A stretch of DNA of 64,000 nt from GCA-2748055 sp046485075 (GTDB lineage Bacteria > Bacteroidota > Bacteroidia > Bacteroidales > GCA-2748055), in NCBI GenBank assembly GCA_046485075.1, contig JAWOHR010000067.1:1-64000 (forward strand), written 5' to 3'. Under the pieces are notes generated by a model. That model did no database searches. It saw nothing but the letters and a program-made list of their open reading frames with translations, and was not told the origin of the DNA. Within the stretch, counting starts at the first letter, position 1. Every line of letters begins with the position of its first letter. This document shows, piece by piece, positions 23,394 to 31,916 of this stretch. The translations under genes and the position numbers were made by a program.

Positions 23394-26021
23394 CTATTCC
23401 TCCCGCTGGAGCAACATGGCGTTGAACAGCAGTTTATACGTTCCCTGGGTGGAAGCCCTGAACTGCGGGCCAAACCCGTAGAAAACAAACTGCCCCTTTC
23501 CCTTCTTCATCCAGATCATGGCCGCCTTGTTTCCCATCTTTTCGGTATTGGCTCCATAGCCGCTCATCACCACATCCTTTTCGGGGTAAGTTCCGATCAC
23601 CCGGCGGTCCATTTCAAATATGGGAATGGAGGTCCGGAAAACAGGCCTCCCCCTCGAAAAGGCCCCAATCTGTCCGGGCATCCCAAGGGTAAGGGGATGA
23701 TCCTCCAGTAAATTCACTTTCACCAGGCTTCCCGGTACATCGAGGCCCTCTTTGCCGAGCTGTTCGGAGAGGTCACTGAATGGGAGCATGAACTCCTCCC
23801 CGGTATCCTCTCCGCTGATCTTTAAAATACCCTCGAAGAGTCCGGCCGACCTTCCCCATGCAATGATGATCCCACCGTTTGCACTGAAGGTCATCAACTT
23901 CTCCATTCCCTCTTTCTCCATCCCTTTTATATAATCGGGATGGTAGCTGCCCATGTAGTATGTATCGCCCGACTTCTGCTTCCCGGTCATCAGGATCGAC
24001 TTATCATTATCGGGAAAGATAACCACATCATAATCTCCCGCCAGGTCCGCTCCGGCCATCTCTTCAGGATGCAGAACCGTGTAAGGAATATGGTAACTGT
24101 CGAAAAGGAAGCGGGTCCAGCCGGCATCCATATCATGAAAATAGGTCTCCACCAGTGCGATCCTTGGCATGGACAGGGGTTCGCCATAGATCGCTCTTTT
24201 GTCGGAGATCATACCCGGTGTGAAGGGCAGGGTTTCATAGAGAGCCCTCCAATCCTCCTTTTTGGCAGAGTTCTCATAGACGATGAAGCTGCCCCGGGGG
24301 TATTTTTCTCCCTTCAGGTCCAGATCATCTTTAAGGCGGTCCACTTTCATCCCCTTTTCCATGGCTGTAAATGCAGCCCTGTAAGACTCGTTGGAGTTGA
24401 CGTTCAGCACCATGGCATTGGACATGCTCTCCATGGTCCGGGTCATACTGAATTTTCCCCCGATGGGACTCAGGCTAGCTTCCAGAACTTCACTGCGCGT
24501 ATCGATTTCGTATGAAGATACATACCGGTGCAGGGGAAGTGACCAGCTGGTAATGTCATAGGGCTGAATAAGTTCCCCCCCGGGTGTATAATGCCTCTCG
24601 GGGTACTCCTGGGTCTCCATTACCTCCTTGATGAAAGCGCGGAATGGCTGGGCCAGGGGGATCACCACGTCACCTGTTTTGTACAACCTGCCATCGAGGT
24701 ACAATTCAGCATTCAGGGTATAGGAATTTACGCCATGCTCCTTCATGAGATTGACCAGGTTAACCAGCTCTCCCTTGTCATGCTGTTCGGCAGGAAGAAT
24801 GTAGTAGTAGGGTGCCTGGGTTTTACCGGTCTCCACCTGTTCCCTGCACATGCGATTCCTGAATCTCAGTATATCCTCCCTGTAAATGGAGGCTGTCTTG
24901 ATAATGGAGGTGGTGGAGGATCTCTCATAATCCACAATATCACCCAGCTGCCACCACCCGCCTTCCCAGGGCAGAAGCATGTTGATACTTTTTTTGTACT
25001 CGGAGAGCCCCTTGCCCCCAACCCTGAGTTCGGTGGGTTCGATATAAATGGGTGTGGCCGTCTGTGCACTTGCAGCTTCGGTAAGAAAACCTATTACATT
25101 CTTCCAGATACAGGTCTCGGTTGAACCTGGCCAGTAGTCGTCAAAAAGGTAATGCTGGGACACTCCAGCCAGTCCGTCGGCAGTCATATCGGTGGCCATA
25201 TGCTGGCCGAAAACACCGCCCCAGTGAAAAATACCAGCCGGTACGTTTTCGGCAATGGGATCGTGGTTGGGGGGGACAAAATAGCGGGCGCCGGTGGAAC
25301 CCATCTGGTGCTTTTCCACCATCACCTGCGGAAACCAGGTCTGGCTGTAGATTCTGGCAATGGCCCTGTTATCGTCCTGGGTAAGAATCACAAAATCGCG
25401 GTTGTTGTCATGCCCCACGTATTTATGATATACCTGTGGCAGGGAAGCCCCTTCATATTTGGTACCCACATATTTTTTATAGTTCTCAACGATAAGGTCC
25501 ATGCCATCGGGGTTGTGACAGGGAACCATCATATATACCATATTATTGAGCCACTCCAGCTTCCTGGGATCAGTGGTGGTGGCAAATTCAAAAGCGATCA
25601 AAGGGGCCGATTGTGAGGGGGCCACCTCGGAGGAGTGCATGGAAAGGGTGGCCAGTACAAATGTCTTTCCCGACCCGACCATCTCTTCAAGCTTCGCTTC
25701 TGGAATTTCCGGGTTAAGTGCCAGCTCACGGTTGATCACCTTCAGCGACTCCAGATTTTCAATATTCTCCTCGCTGGAGATAAAGGCAATGTACATGGGT
25801 TTTCCCATGGGCGAGGTCCCGATCTCCTCCAGCTTTATCCTGGGCGATTGCCCGTCCAGTTCCTGCAGGTATCCGATTAGCTGTTCGTAAGTGAACAGGT
25901 TCCGGTCCGACCCCGGTTGAAACCCAAAATAATCTTCAGGTACGGTCATCGACCCACTCTGGGCCGACACTCCGGTCAGTATAAGCAGCAACATGCCTGC
26001 GGTTAAAAATTTTCTCATCAT
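23394..26021 (-). CDS. M14-family zinc carboxypeptidase, secreted
   Basis: This 875-residue protein has a signal peptide ending near VSAQ. The peptidase domain (about 40-400) shows GKPMYIAFISSEEN, zinc ligands His129 and Glu132 in MHSSE, the substrate-binding NNRDF block (Arg208), the third candidate zinc ligand His238 in VEKHQMG and a catalytic Glu in GFLTEAAS. The C-terminal 450 residues contain a Rossmann-like glutamine-amidotransferase-type fold (VVIFPDNDKS, GGIIIAWGRSAGLFEG), usual in large Bacteroidota M14 proteins. It removes C-terminal residues from peptides in the periplasm or outside. Standing alone after the palindromic element, it has no glycan link in sequence. Confidence 0.88.
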   Translation of the reverse strand: MMRKFLTAGMLLLILTGVSAQSGSMTVPEDYFGFQPGSDRNLFTYEQLIGYLQELDGQSPRIKLEEIGTSPMGKPMYIAFISSEENIENLESLKVINRELALNPEIPEAKLEEMVGSGKTFVLATLSMHSSEVAPSQSAPLIAFEFATTTDPRKLEWLNNMVYMMVPCHNPDGMDLIVENYKKYVGTKYEGASLPQVYHKYVGHDNNRDFVILTQDDNRAIARIYSQTWFPQVMVEKHQMGSTGARYFVPPNHDPIAENVPAGIFHWGGVFGQHMATDMTADGLAGVSQHYLFDDYWPGSTETCIWKNVIGFLTEAASAQTATPIYIEPTELRVGGKGLSEYKKSINMLLPWEGGWWQLGDIVDYERSSTTSIIKTASIYREDILRFRNRMCREQVETGKTQAPYYYILPAEQHDKGELVNLVNLMKEHGVNSYTLNAELYLDGRLYKTGDVVIPLAQPFRAFIKEVMETQEYPERHYTPGGELIQPYDITSWSLPLHRYVSSYEIDTRSEVLEASLSPIGGKFSMTRTMESMSNAMVLNVNSNESYRAAFTAMEKGMKVDRLKDDLDLKGEKYPRGSFIVYENSAKKEDWRALYETLPFTPGMISDKRAIYGEPLSMPRIALVETYFHDMDAGWTRFLFDSYHIPYTVLHPEEMAGADLAGDYDVVIFPDNDKSILMTGKQKSGDTYYMGSYHPDYIKGMEKEGMEKLMTFSANGGIIIAWGRSAGLFEGILKISGEDTGEEFMLPFSDLSEQLGKEGLDVPGSLVKVNLLEDHPLTLGMPGQIGAFSRGRPVFRTSIPIFEMDRRVIGTYPEKDVVMSGYGANTEKMGNKAAMIWMKKGKGQFVFYGFGPQFRASTQGTYKLLFNAMLLQREE

Positions 26022-26054
26022 CTTTATTTATTTGTAGATAGATCAGATCGTCGC

Positions 26055-27413
26055 TCAGTCGATCCAGACACTCTTAATATTTGTAAACTCCCTGATTCCT
26101 TCAATGGAGAGTTCACGCCCGAAACCTGACCTCTTCAATCCCCCAAAGGGAAGCCTGGGATCCGATTTAACCATGGCATTGATAAAGACTGCACCCTCCT
26201 GGGCACCCTCGATAAACATGCTTGCTGCACTTTCACTCTGGGTGAACATTTGCATGCCCAATCCAAATTTAGACTGATTTGACAATTCCAGGGCGATTTC
26301 CGGCGAGTCGGCCCATGTGACGGCAAAAACCGGTCCGAACACCTCTTCATCAAACAGCGGCATACCCGCTTTCACTCCTGTGACAAGCGTGGGGTCATAA
26401 AAAGCCCCGTTGCGGTGCCCCCCGGAGAGAAGCTTTGCACCCATTTCAACCGAACGCTTTACCTGCCTCTCCACCTCCATGGCCTGTTTTACAGAGGAAA
26501 GCGGACCCACATCTGTCTTCTCATCCATGGGATCCCCAACCACCAGCTGACCAATTCTTTTCATCAGAGCCGGCACAAAATCCACTGCCACCCACGATTC
26601 CAGGATAAACCTTTTGGCCGCGATGCAACTCTGCCCTCCGTTCTGCATCCTGGCCGGTATGGCAATATTCAGGGCCAGCTCCTGATTTGCATCATTCAGC
26701 ACCACGAAAGCATTATTTCCGCCTAGTTCAAGAACACATTTCTTCAGGTGAAGTCCCGCCTGGGCAGCAACAGCCCTCCCGGCAGCCTCGCTCCCCGTAA
26801 GCGACACAGCCACAATGTATTCATTGGCAATAACCCCTGCCACCCGGTCGGAAGATATGGCCAGGTTCTGGAAAACACCCTCCCCATAACCGGCCTCTCT
26901 GAATAACTCCTCAATGGCCATGGCACACCCCTGCACATTTGATGCATGCTTTAAACAAATGGTATTCCCTGCCATAAGAGCCGGCGCCGCACACCTGAAC
27001 ACCTGCCAGAAAGGAAAGTTCCAGGGCATAATGGCCAGTACCGGTCCCAGGGGTTGAAACATCACCCTGCACTGCTCAGCCTCGGTATCGACTTCTCTGG
27101 GTTGCAAAAAATCTTCCCCATGGTCTGCATAAAATTCGCATACCCAGGCACACTTTCGGACCTCAGCCTCAGCCTCTTTCACCGGCTTACCCATCTCGTT
27201 TGTAATCAGCATTGCAAACTCCCGGCTTCGATCCCTCAGGATTCCGGCTAACCGGTCCAACAGCATCCCACGTTCCTCAAAAGTGCTCATCCGGTATTTT
27301 TGAAAAGCAGTGGAAGCCCTGGCAAGGCGTACTGTCAGACTGACGTCCGACAGTTGCGGGTAATTGACCTCCCTCGAGGTATTATAGGGATTGATGCTCT
27401 TCAGAACCGGCAT
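26055..27413 (-). CDS. NAD(P)-dependent aldehyde dehydrogenase (succinate-semialdehyde type)
   Basis: About 452 residues from the ATG at 27413 (MPVLKSINPYNTSREV); ATGs at 27419 and 27479 are also in frame but add only leader-like residues. Key motifs are MPWNFPFWQVFRCAAPALMAGN (shortened form of the nucleotide-binding region), catalytic base Glu in VLELGGNN and nucleophile Cys in GGQSCIAAKR. Its length and SCIAAKR context fit the short YneI/Sad-like group of succinate-semialdehyde dehydrogenases. The substrate cannot be fixed by sequence alone. It lies 33 bp upstream of the peptidase on the same strand. Confidence 0.9.
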   Translation of the reverse strand: MPVLKSINPYNTSREVNYPQLSDVSLTVRLARASTAFQKYRMSTFEERGMLLDRLAGILRDRSREFAMLITNEMGKPVKEAEAEVRKCAWVCEFYADHGEDFLQPREVDTEAEQCRVMFQPLGPVLAIMPWNFPFWQVFRCAAPALMAGNTICLKHASNVQGCAMAIEELFREAGYGEGVFQNLAISSDRVAGVIANEYIVAVSLTGSEAAGRAVAAQAGLHLKKCVLELGGNNAFVVLNDANQELALNIAIPARMQNGGQSCIAAKRFILESWVAVDFVPALMKRIGQLVVGDPMDEKTDVGPLSSVKQAMEVERQVKRSVEMGAKLLSGGHRNGAFYDPTLVTGVKAGMPLFDEEVFGPVFAVTWADSPEIALELSNQSKFGLGMQMFTQSESAASMFIEGAQEGAVFINAMVKSDPRLPFGGLKRSGFGRELSIEGIREFTNIKSVWID

Positions 27414-27598
27414 AATCATGAATCGTGTTTCAGGTTTCCATGCAGCTCCGCAATTTAAAAGAAACAGGGGGATTATCAAAAAGAAATATCAGGATCGGTT
27501 CCATCTCAAAGTTCACCTCATTTTACAGGCCCCCTTTTTGAATTTGCCGGGGGTTTATATTTTCATATTTTTATACCCTTAAACCAACCCTTGTGAAA

Positions 27599-27624
27599 AG
27601 AAAATGCAATCTGTTGCATTTTCT
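27599..27624. promoter_or_regulatory. Perfect 11-bp-arm palindrome upstream of symporter operon, candidate operator
   Basis: Left arm AGAAAATGCAA (27599-27609), spacer TCTG, right arm TTGCATTTTCT (27614-27624), a perfect inverted repeat of the size typical of dimeric repressors. A TATATTTA sequence at 27627-27634, one base from the Bacteroidota -7 consensus TAnnTTTG, follows immediately, so a bound protein would overlap the promoter. It lies 46 bp before the symporter start and probably controls the symporter-epimerase-phosphorylase-glucuronidase operon. The regulator is not in the window. Confidence 0.6.
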
Positions 27625-27669
27625 GCTATATTTACAAACTCACGAAACCCTCTAAACCAACCCTTACCC

Positions 27670-29493
27670 ATGAAACTAACCCTGGTCGACATCCTGATCA
27701 TCTGTGCATACCTGGCCTCAACCATTGTCATTGGCCTGGTGATGAAGAAGCGGGCTCAGAAAGATAAAACCGCATACATTCTTGGCGGAAACAAACTGCC
27801 CTGGTACATGCTGGGACTAAGTAACGCTTCTGGGATGTTCGACATCTCGGGTACCATGTGGCTGGTAACCCTGGCCTTTGTTTACGGATTAAAATCCATA
27901 TGGATCCCATGGCTATGGCCGGTCTTTAACCAGATCTTTTTAATGGTTTTTCTATCCATCTGGTTGCGCCGTTCCAATGCTACAACCGGGGCCGAATGGA
28001 TTCGCACCCGCTTCGGATCGGGAAGAGGAGGCGTACAATCGCACTGGATCGTGGTAATATTTGCACTGATCTCCTGCCTGGGCTTCCTTACCTATGGATT
28101 TATCGGGCTGGGAAAATTCGTGGAGATCTTCATCCCCTGGGAAGTGGTTTCACCCTATGTTCCCTTTGAAGTTGCCCCGCAGTATGTGGCCCACGTCTAT
28201 GGAATTATCTTTACCCTGTTTGCCATGTTCTATGCAATCCTGGGAGGTATGAACAGCATCGTTTGGGCCGATGTGATCCAGTACACCATCATGACCATCT
28301 CGGCTGTGGTGATCGGGATCATCGCAATGAACGCCCTGACCGATCATCCCCTGCTGGTACCCGACGGATGGATGAATCCCTTCTTTGGGGCAAGGCTTGA
28401 GATGGACTGGACCGGGATCATTGATGAAGTGAATGCAAAAATAATAAGCGACGGTTACTCCCTCTTTGGCATATTCTTCAGCATGATGCTTTTCAAAGGT
28501 GTGCTGGTGAGTATGGCCGGACCGGCACCCAACTACGATATGCAAAAGATTCTCTCCACCAGGTCCCCCAAAGAAGCAGCCAAGATGTCGGGATTTGTAT
28601 CGGTGGTACTGATGCCGGCCAGGTACTTTATGATCGCCGGATTTGCCGTACTTGGACTGGTTTTCTATGACCAGCTGGATTTGATCGTCGGGAACAGGAT
28701 AGATTTTGAACAGATCCTGCCCTCTGCCATCAGCCAATTTGTCCCCGTAGGTTTAATGGGACTGCTGCTGGCCGGACTGCTGGCCGCCTTTATGTCCACC
28801 TTCGCCGGCACCCTCAACGCTGCCCAGGCCTATATCGTGAATGATATCTATCTCAAATACATCAATCCGGAGGCATCAGGCAAACAGGTGAGCCGAACCA
28901 ATTACATCACAGGAATTCTGGTGGTGGCCATCAGCGTATTCTTCGGATTCTTCGCCCAGGATGTGAACAGCGTACTGCAGTGGATCGTTTCAGCACTGTG
29001 GGGAGCCTATGTGGTTTCCAATATCCTGAAGTGGTACTGGTGGCGCTTTAACGGATCCGGCTTCTTCTGGGGGATGTTTGTGGGTATTATATCTGCCCTG
29101 ATCTGCAGCAGGATCTTCGACTTCCTGGATCTTTATTACTTCCCCATCATCCTGGTAATTTCGGCAATGGCAGCTATTTTAGGCACCTATACAAAACCTC
29201 CGACCGATGATCAGACCCTGAAAGCCTTCTACAAAAACGTAAAACCGTGGGGATTCTGGAAACCTATCCACGACAAAGTGGTTGCCGAAGACCCCTCTTT
29301 CAGGAGAAACACAGATTTCTGGAAAGATATGTTCAACATCGGGGTGGGTATCATTGCCCAGACTGCCCTGGTGATCTTCCCCATTTACATTGTACTGAAA
29401 AGGGCCCTTCCACTGGGGATTTCACTGGCCGTTATAGTGGTTTGTGTTATAATTATGAAAAGAACCTGGTGGGACAGGCTCCCTGAAAATTAG
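27670..29493 (+). CDS. Sodium:solute symporter (SSS family), likely disaccharide importer
   Basis: About 607 residues from the ATG at 27670 (MKLTLVDILIICAYL). An upstream ATG at 27604 is in frame but lies inside the operator palindrome. Around 13-14 membrane helices are evident, with the SSS signatures YILGGNKLPWYMLGLSNASGMFDISG and GLLLAGLLAAFMSTFAGTLNAAQAYIVND. It imports a sugar with sodium across the inner membrane. It precedes cellobiose 2-epimerase by 6 bp. The same transporter-epimerase-phosphorylase order is known from the Bacteroides fragilis mannan operon, so beta-1,4-mannobiose is the likely cargo. Confidence 0.92.
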   Translation: MKLTLVDILIICAYLASTIVIGLVMKKRAQKDKTAYILGGNKLPWYMLGLSNASGMFDISGTMWLVTLAFVYGLKSIWIPWLWPVFNQIFLMVFLSIWLRRSNATTGAEWIRTRFGSGRGGVQSHWIVVIFALISCLGFLTYGFIGLGKFVEIFIPWEVVSPYVPFEVAPQYVAHVYGIIFTLFAMFYAILGGMNSIVWADVIQYTIMTISAVVIGIIAMNALTDHPLLVPDGWMNPFFGARLEMDWTGIIDEVNAKIISDGYSLFGIFFSMMLFKGVLVSMAGPAPNYDMQKILSTRSPKEAAKMSGFVSVVLMPARYFMIAGFAVLGLVFYDQLDLIVGNRIDFEQILPSAISQFVPVGLMGLLLAGLLAAFMSTFAGTLNAAQAYIVNDIYLKYINPEASGKQVSRTNYITGILVVAISVFFGFFAQDVNSVLQWIVSALWGAYVVSNILKWYWWRFNGSGFFWGMFVGIISALICSRIFDFLDLYYFPIILVISAMAAILGTYTKPPTDDQTLKAFYKNVKPWGFWKPIHDKVVAEDPSFRRNTDFWKDMFNIGVGIIAQTALVIFPIYIVLKRALPLGISLAVIVVCVIIMKRTWWDRLPEN

Positions 29494-29499
29494 CATGGA

Positions 29500-30705
29500 A
29501 TGATCAAAAAAGAGCATATACTGAATCTGAGAGCAGAGCTGGAAAGCGAACTGATAGAGAACATTCTCCCCTGGTGGATGAAATATACCCCCGATCATAA
29601 GTTCGGGGGATTTCACGGGCATGTTGGCCATGATAACAAAGTGGTGGAGGGGGCATCAAAAGGGGCAGTCCTGAATGCCCGTATCCTCTGGACCTTTTCA
29701 GCCGCCTACAGGATGTACAAAAATCCGGTTTACCTGGATACAGCCAGGCGGGCGTACCAATACATCATTACGCATTTCACAGACAAAAAGCACGGAGGCG
29801 TTTACTGGGAACTGGAGGCCGATGGAAGGGTCCGTTCCTCCCGGAAGCAGATTTATGCCATCGCATTTACCATTTATGGCCTGGCCGAATACCACATGGC
29901 TTCAGGTGATGATCAGCCACTCAAAATTGCAAGGGGACTCTTCCTGGATACGGAGGCCCATGCACTTGACAAACAAAAAAACGGCTATACCGAGGCCCTT
30001 TCGAGGGACTGGAAACCTTTGGAGGATCTCAGGCTCAGTGAGAAGGATCAGAACGAAAGCAAAACCATGAACACCCACCTCCACATCCTGGAAGCATACA
30101 CCAATCTCTACAGGGTATGGAGGGACCCCTCCCTTAAAGAAGCACTGGAAAACGTACTCCGGCTGCTGATGGACCGTTTTATGAACCACGAATCACTGCA
30201 CCTTAATCTCTTTTTTGATGACAACTGGACCCTGAAATCGACCCTGGTCTCCTTTGGCCATGACATCGAGGCAGCCTGGCTCATGCATGAGGCGGCCAGG
30301 GTCCTGGAGAACCAGGCACTGATCCTTGAGACCGGGAAGCTGGCTGTGGATATGGCCCGTGAAAATTTTAGCGGATTGGATGGAGACGGCGGTCTTTTCT
30401 ATGAGTTTTTCCCGGAGGAGAACCGGTTCGATACGGATAAACACTGGTGGCCCCAGTCAGAAGCAATGGTGGGATATTACAACGCGTTCCAGCTATCGGG
30501 CGATGAAGCGTTCCTCGGAAAGGCCATCAAGAGCTGGACTTTTATCAGGGAGCAACTCATCGACCGGGAGTTTGGGGAGTGGAACCTGAGCGTAAGCAGG
30601 GAAGGTGTTCCGCAAAGAGAGAAAGAGAAGGCCGGATTCTGGAAGTGTCCCTACCATAATGGAAGGGCCTGCATGGAGATGATCCAAAGAATTGATAACC
30701 TTTAA
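29500..30705 (+). CDS. Cellobiose 2-epimerase
   Basis: This 401-residue cytoplasmic (alpha/alpha)6 barrel enzyme of the AGE/CE family carries NTHLHILEAYTNLYR (His193, His195), GHDIEAAWL (His254), KHWWPQSEAMVG (His315) and KCPYHNGRACME (His386), the conserved sites of cellobiose 2-epimerase including the catalytic His pair. It turns the reducing-end mannose of beta-1,4-mannobiose into glucose, giving mannosyl-glucose for the next enzyme, and also acts on cellobiose. It starts 6 bp after the symporter stop. GH130 begins 32 bp downstream. Confidence 0.94.
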   Translation: MIKKEHILNLRAELESELIENILPWWMKYTPDHKFGGFHGHVGHDNKVVEGASKGAVLNARILWTFSAAYRMYKNPVYLDTARRAYQYIITHFTDKKHGGVYWELEADGRVRSSRKQIYAIAFTIYGLAEYHMASGDDQPLKIARGLFLDTEAHALDKQKNGYTEALSRDWKPLEDLRLSEKDQNESKTMNTHLHILEAYTNLYRVWRDPSLKEALENVLRLLMDRFMNHESLHLNLFFDDNWTLKSTLVSFGHDIEAAWLMHEAARVLENQALILETGKLAVDMARENFSGLDGDGGLFYEFFPEENRFDTDKHWWPQSEAMVGYYNAFQLSGDEAFLGKAIKSWTFIREQLIDREFGEWNLSVSREGVPQREKEKAGFWKCPYHNGRACMEMIQRIDNL

Positions 30706-30737
30706 ATGAAGTGCTTGAATCATCATTTTAGCAAGAT

Positions 30738-31916
30738 ATGAACAGTGAACTTTTCGAAAAACGTAAAAATGCAATCCGCAGGGAACATGAGGCATTGCTT
30801 ACCAGGAAAAACGAGGAGATCTTCAGTACCAACGGCATCTTCAACCGGTATAAATTCCCTGTTGTAACCCGCGACCACTTCCCCATGGAGTGGAGGTATG
30901 ACTTCAATCCCGGATCAAATCCTTTTTTCATGGAACGGATCGGGTTCAATGCAGCCCTGAATTCGGGAGCCATCAAATGGAAGGATAAATACCTGCTGGC
31001 CGTAAGGTGTGAAGGAAACGACCGGAAATCGTTCTTTGCGATTGCTGAAAGTCCCAACGGCGTAGATCATTTCCGATTCTGGGAGCGTCCCATCACCATG
31101 CCGGAGACTGAAGATCCTGATACCAATGTGTATGATATCAGACTCACTGAACATGAAGACGGTTACATCTATGGGGTATTCTGCACCGAGCGGAAGGATC
31201 CTGATGCTCCCAGGGGAGATACCAGTTCTGCAATTGCAGCGGCAGGAATCGCCCGGACCAGGGACCTGGTGGATTGGGAACGGCTGCCCGATCTGATTAC
31301 CTATGGCGGACAACAACGAAATGTGGTTCTGCATCCCGAATTCATTGACGGAAAATATGCCTTTTACACCCGTCCCCAGGATGGTTTCATCGATACCGGG
31401 TCGGGCGGCGGAATCGCCTTCGGCCTCTCCGAAACCATTGTGAATGCGGAGATAAAAAAGGAGAATATCCTGGATGCCAAGACCTATCACACCATCTATG
31501 AGCTGAAAAACGGCCAGGGCCCGGCACCCCTTAAAACTGAACATGGATGGCTCAACCTGGCGCATGGTGTGAGGAACTGCGCTGCCGGACTAAGGTACAC
31601 CCTGTACCTGTTTATGACCGCCCTGGATGATCCCTCAAGGGTTATCCACAAACCTGCCGGTCTTTTCATGGGCCCTATCGGGAAAGAGCGGGTCGGCGAT
31701 GTTTCCAATGTACTCTTTGCAAACGGGTGGATCGCTGATCAGGGCGGTAAATTGTTTATCTATTATGCTTCATCCGACACCCGTATGCATGTGGCCACTT
31801 CAACCATCGCACAGCTGGTCGATTATTGTATAAACAATCCGGAGGACGGTTTGCGTTCGGCCGAATCTGTCAGGACGATTAATGATCTTATAAACCGTAA
31901 CCGGGCTTTTCGATGA
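30738..31916 (+). CDS. GH130 4-O-beta-D-mannosyl-D-glucose phosphorylase
   Basis: This 392-residue cytoplasmic five-bladed propeller protein has GH130 subfamily-1 traits: the NPFFMERIGFNAALNSGAI block, DTNVYDIRLTEHEDGYIYG with the proton-donor Asp133 (equivalent to Asp131 of the B. fragilis enzyme, from memory), RNVVLHPEF and HGVRNCAAGLRYTLYLFM. It uses phosphate to split mannosyl-glucose into mannose-1-phosphate and glucose, saving ATP. It comes directly after cellobiose 2-epimerase, completing the mannobiose route. Its last 4 bp overlap the GH115 start (ATGA). Confidence 0.93.
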   Translation: MNSELFEKRKNAIRREHEALLTRKNEEIFSTNGIFNRYKFPVVTRDHFPMEWRYDFNPGSNPFFMERIGFNAALNSGAIKWKDKYLLAVRCEGNDRKSFFAIAESPNGVDHFRFWERPITMPETEDPDTNVYDIRLTEHEDGYIYGVFCTERKDPDAPRGDTSSAIAAAGIARTRDLVDWERLPDLITYGGQQRNVVLHPEFIDGKYAFYTRPQDGFIDTGSGGGIAFGLSETIVNAEIKKENILDAKTYHTIYELKNGQGPAPLKTEHGWLNLAHGVRNCAAGLRYTLYLFMTALDDPSRVIHKPAGLFMGPIGKERVGDVSNVLFANGWIADQGGKLFIYYASSDTRMHVATSTIAQLVDYCINNPEDGLRSAESVRTINDLINRNRAFR

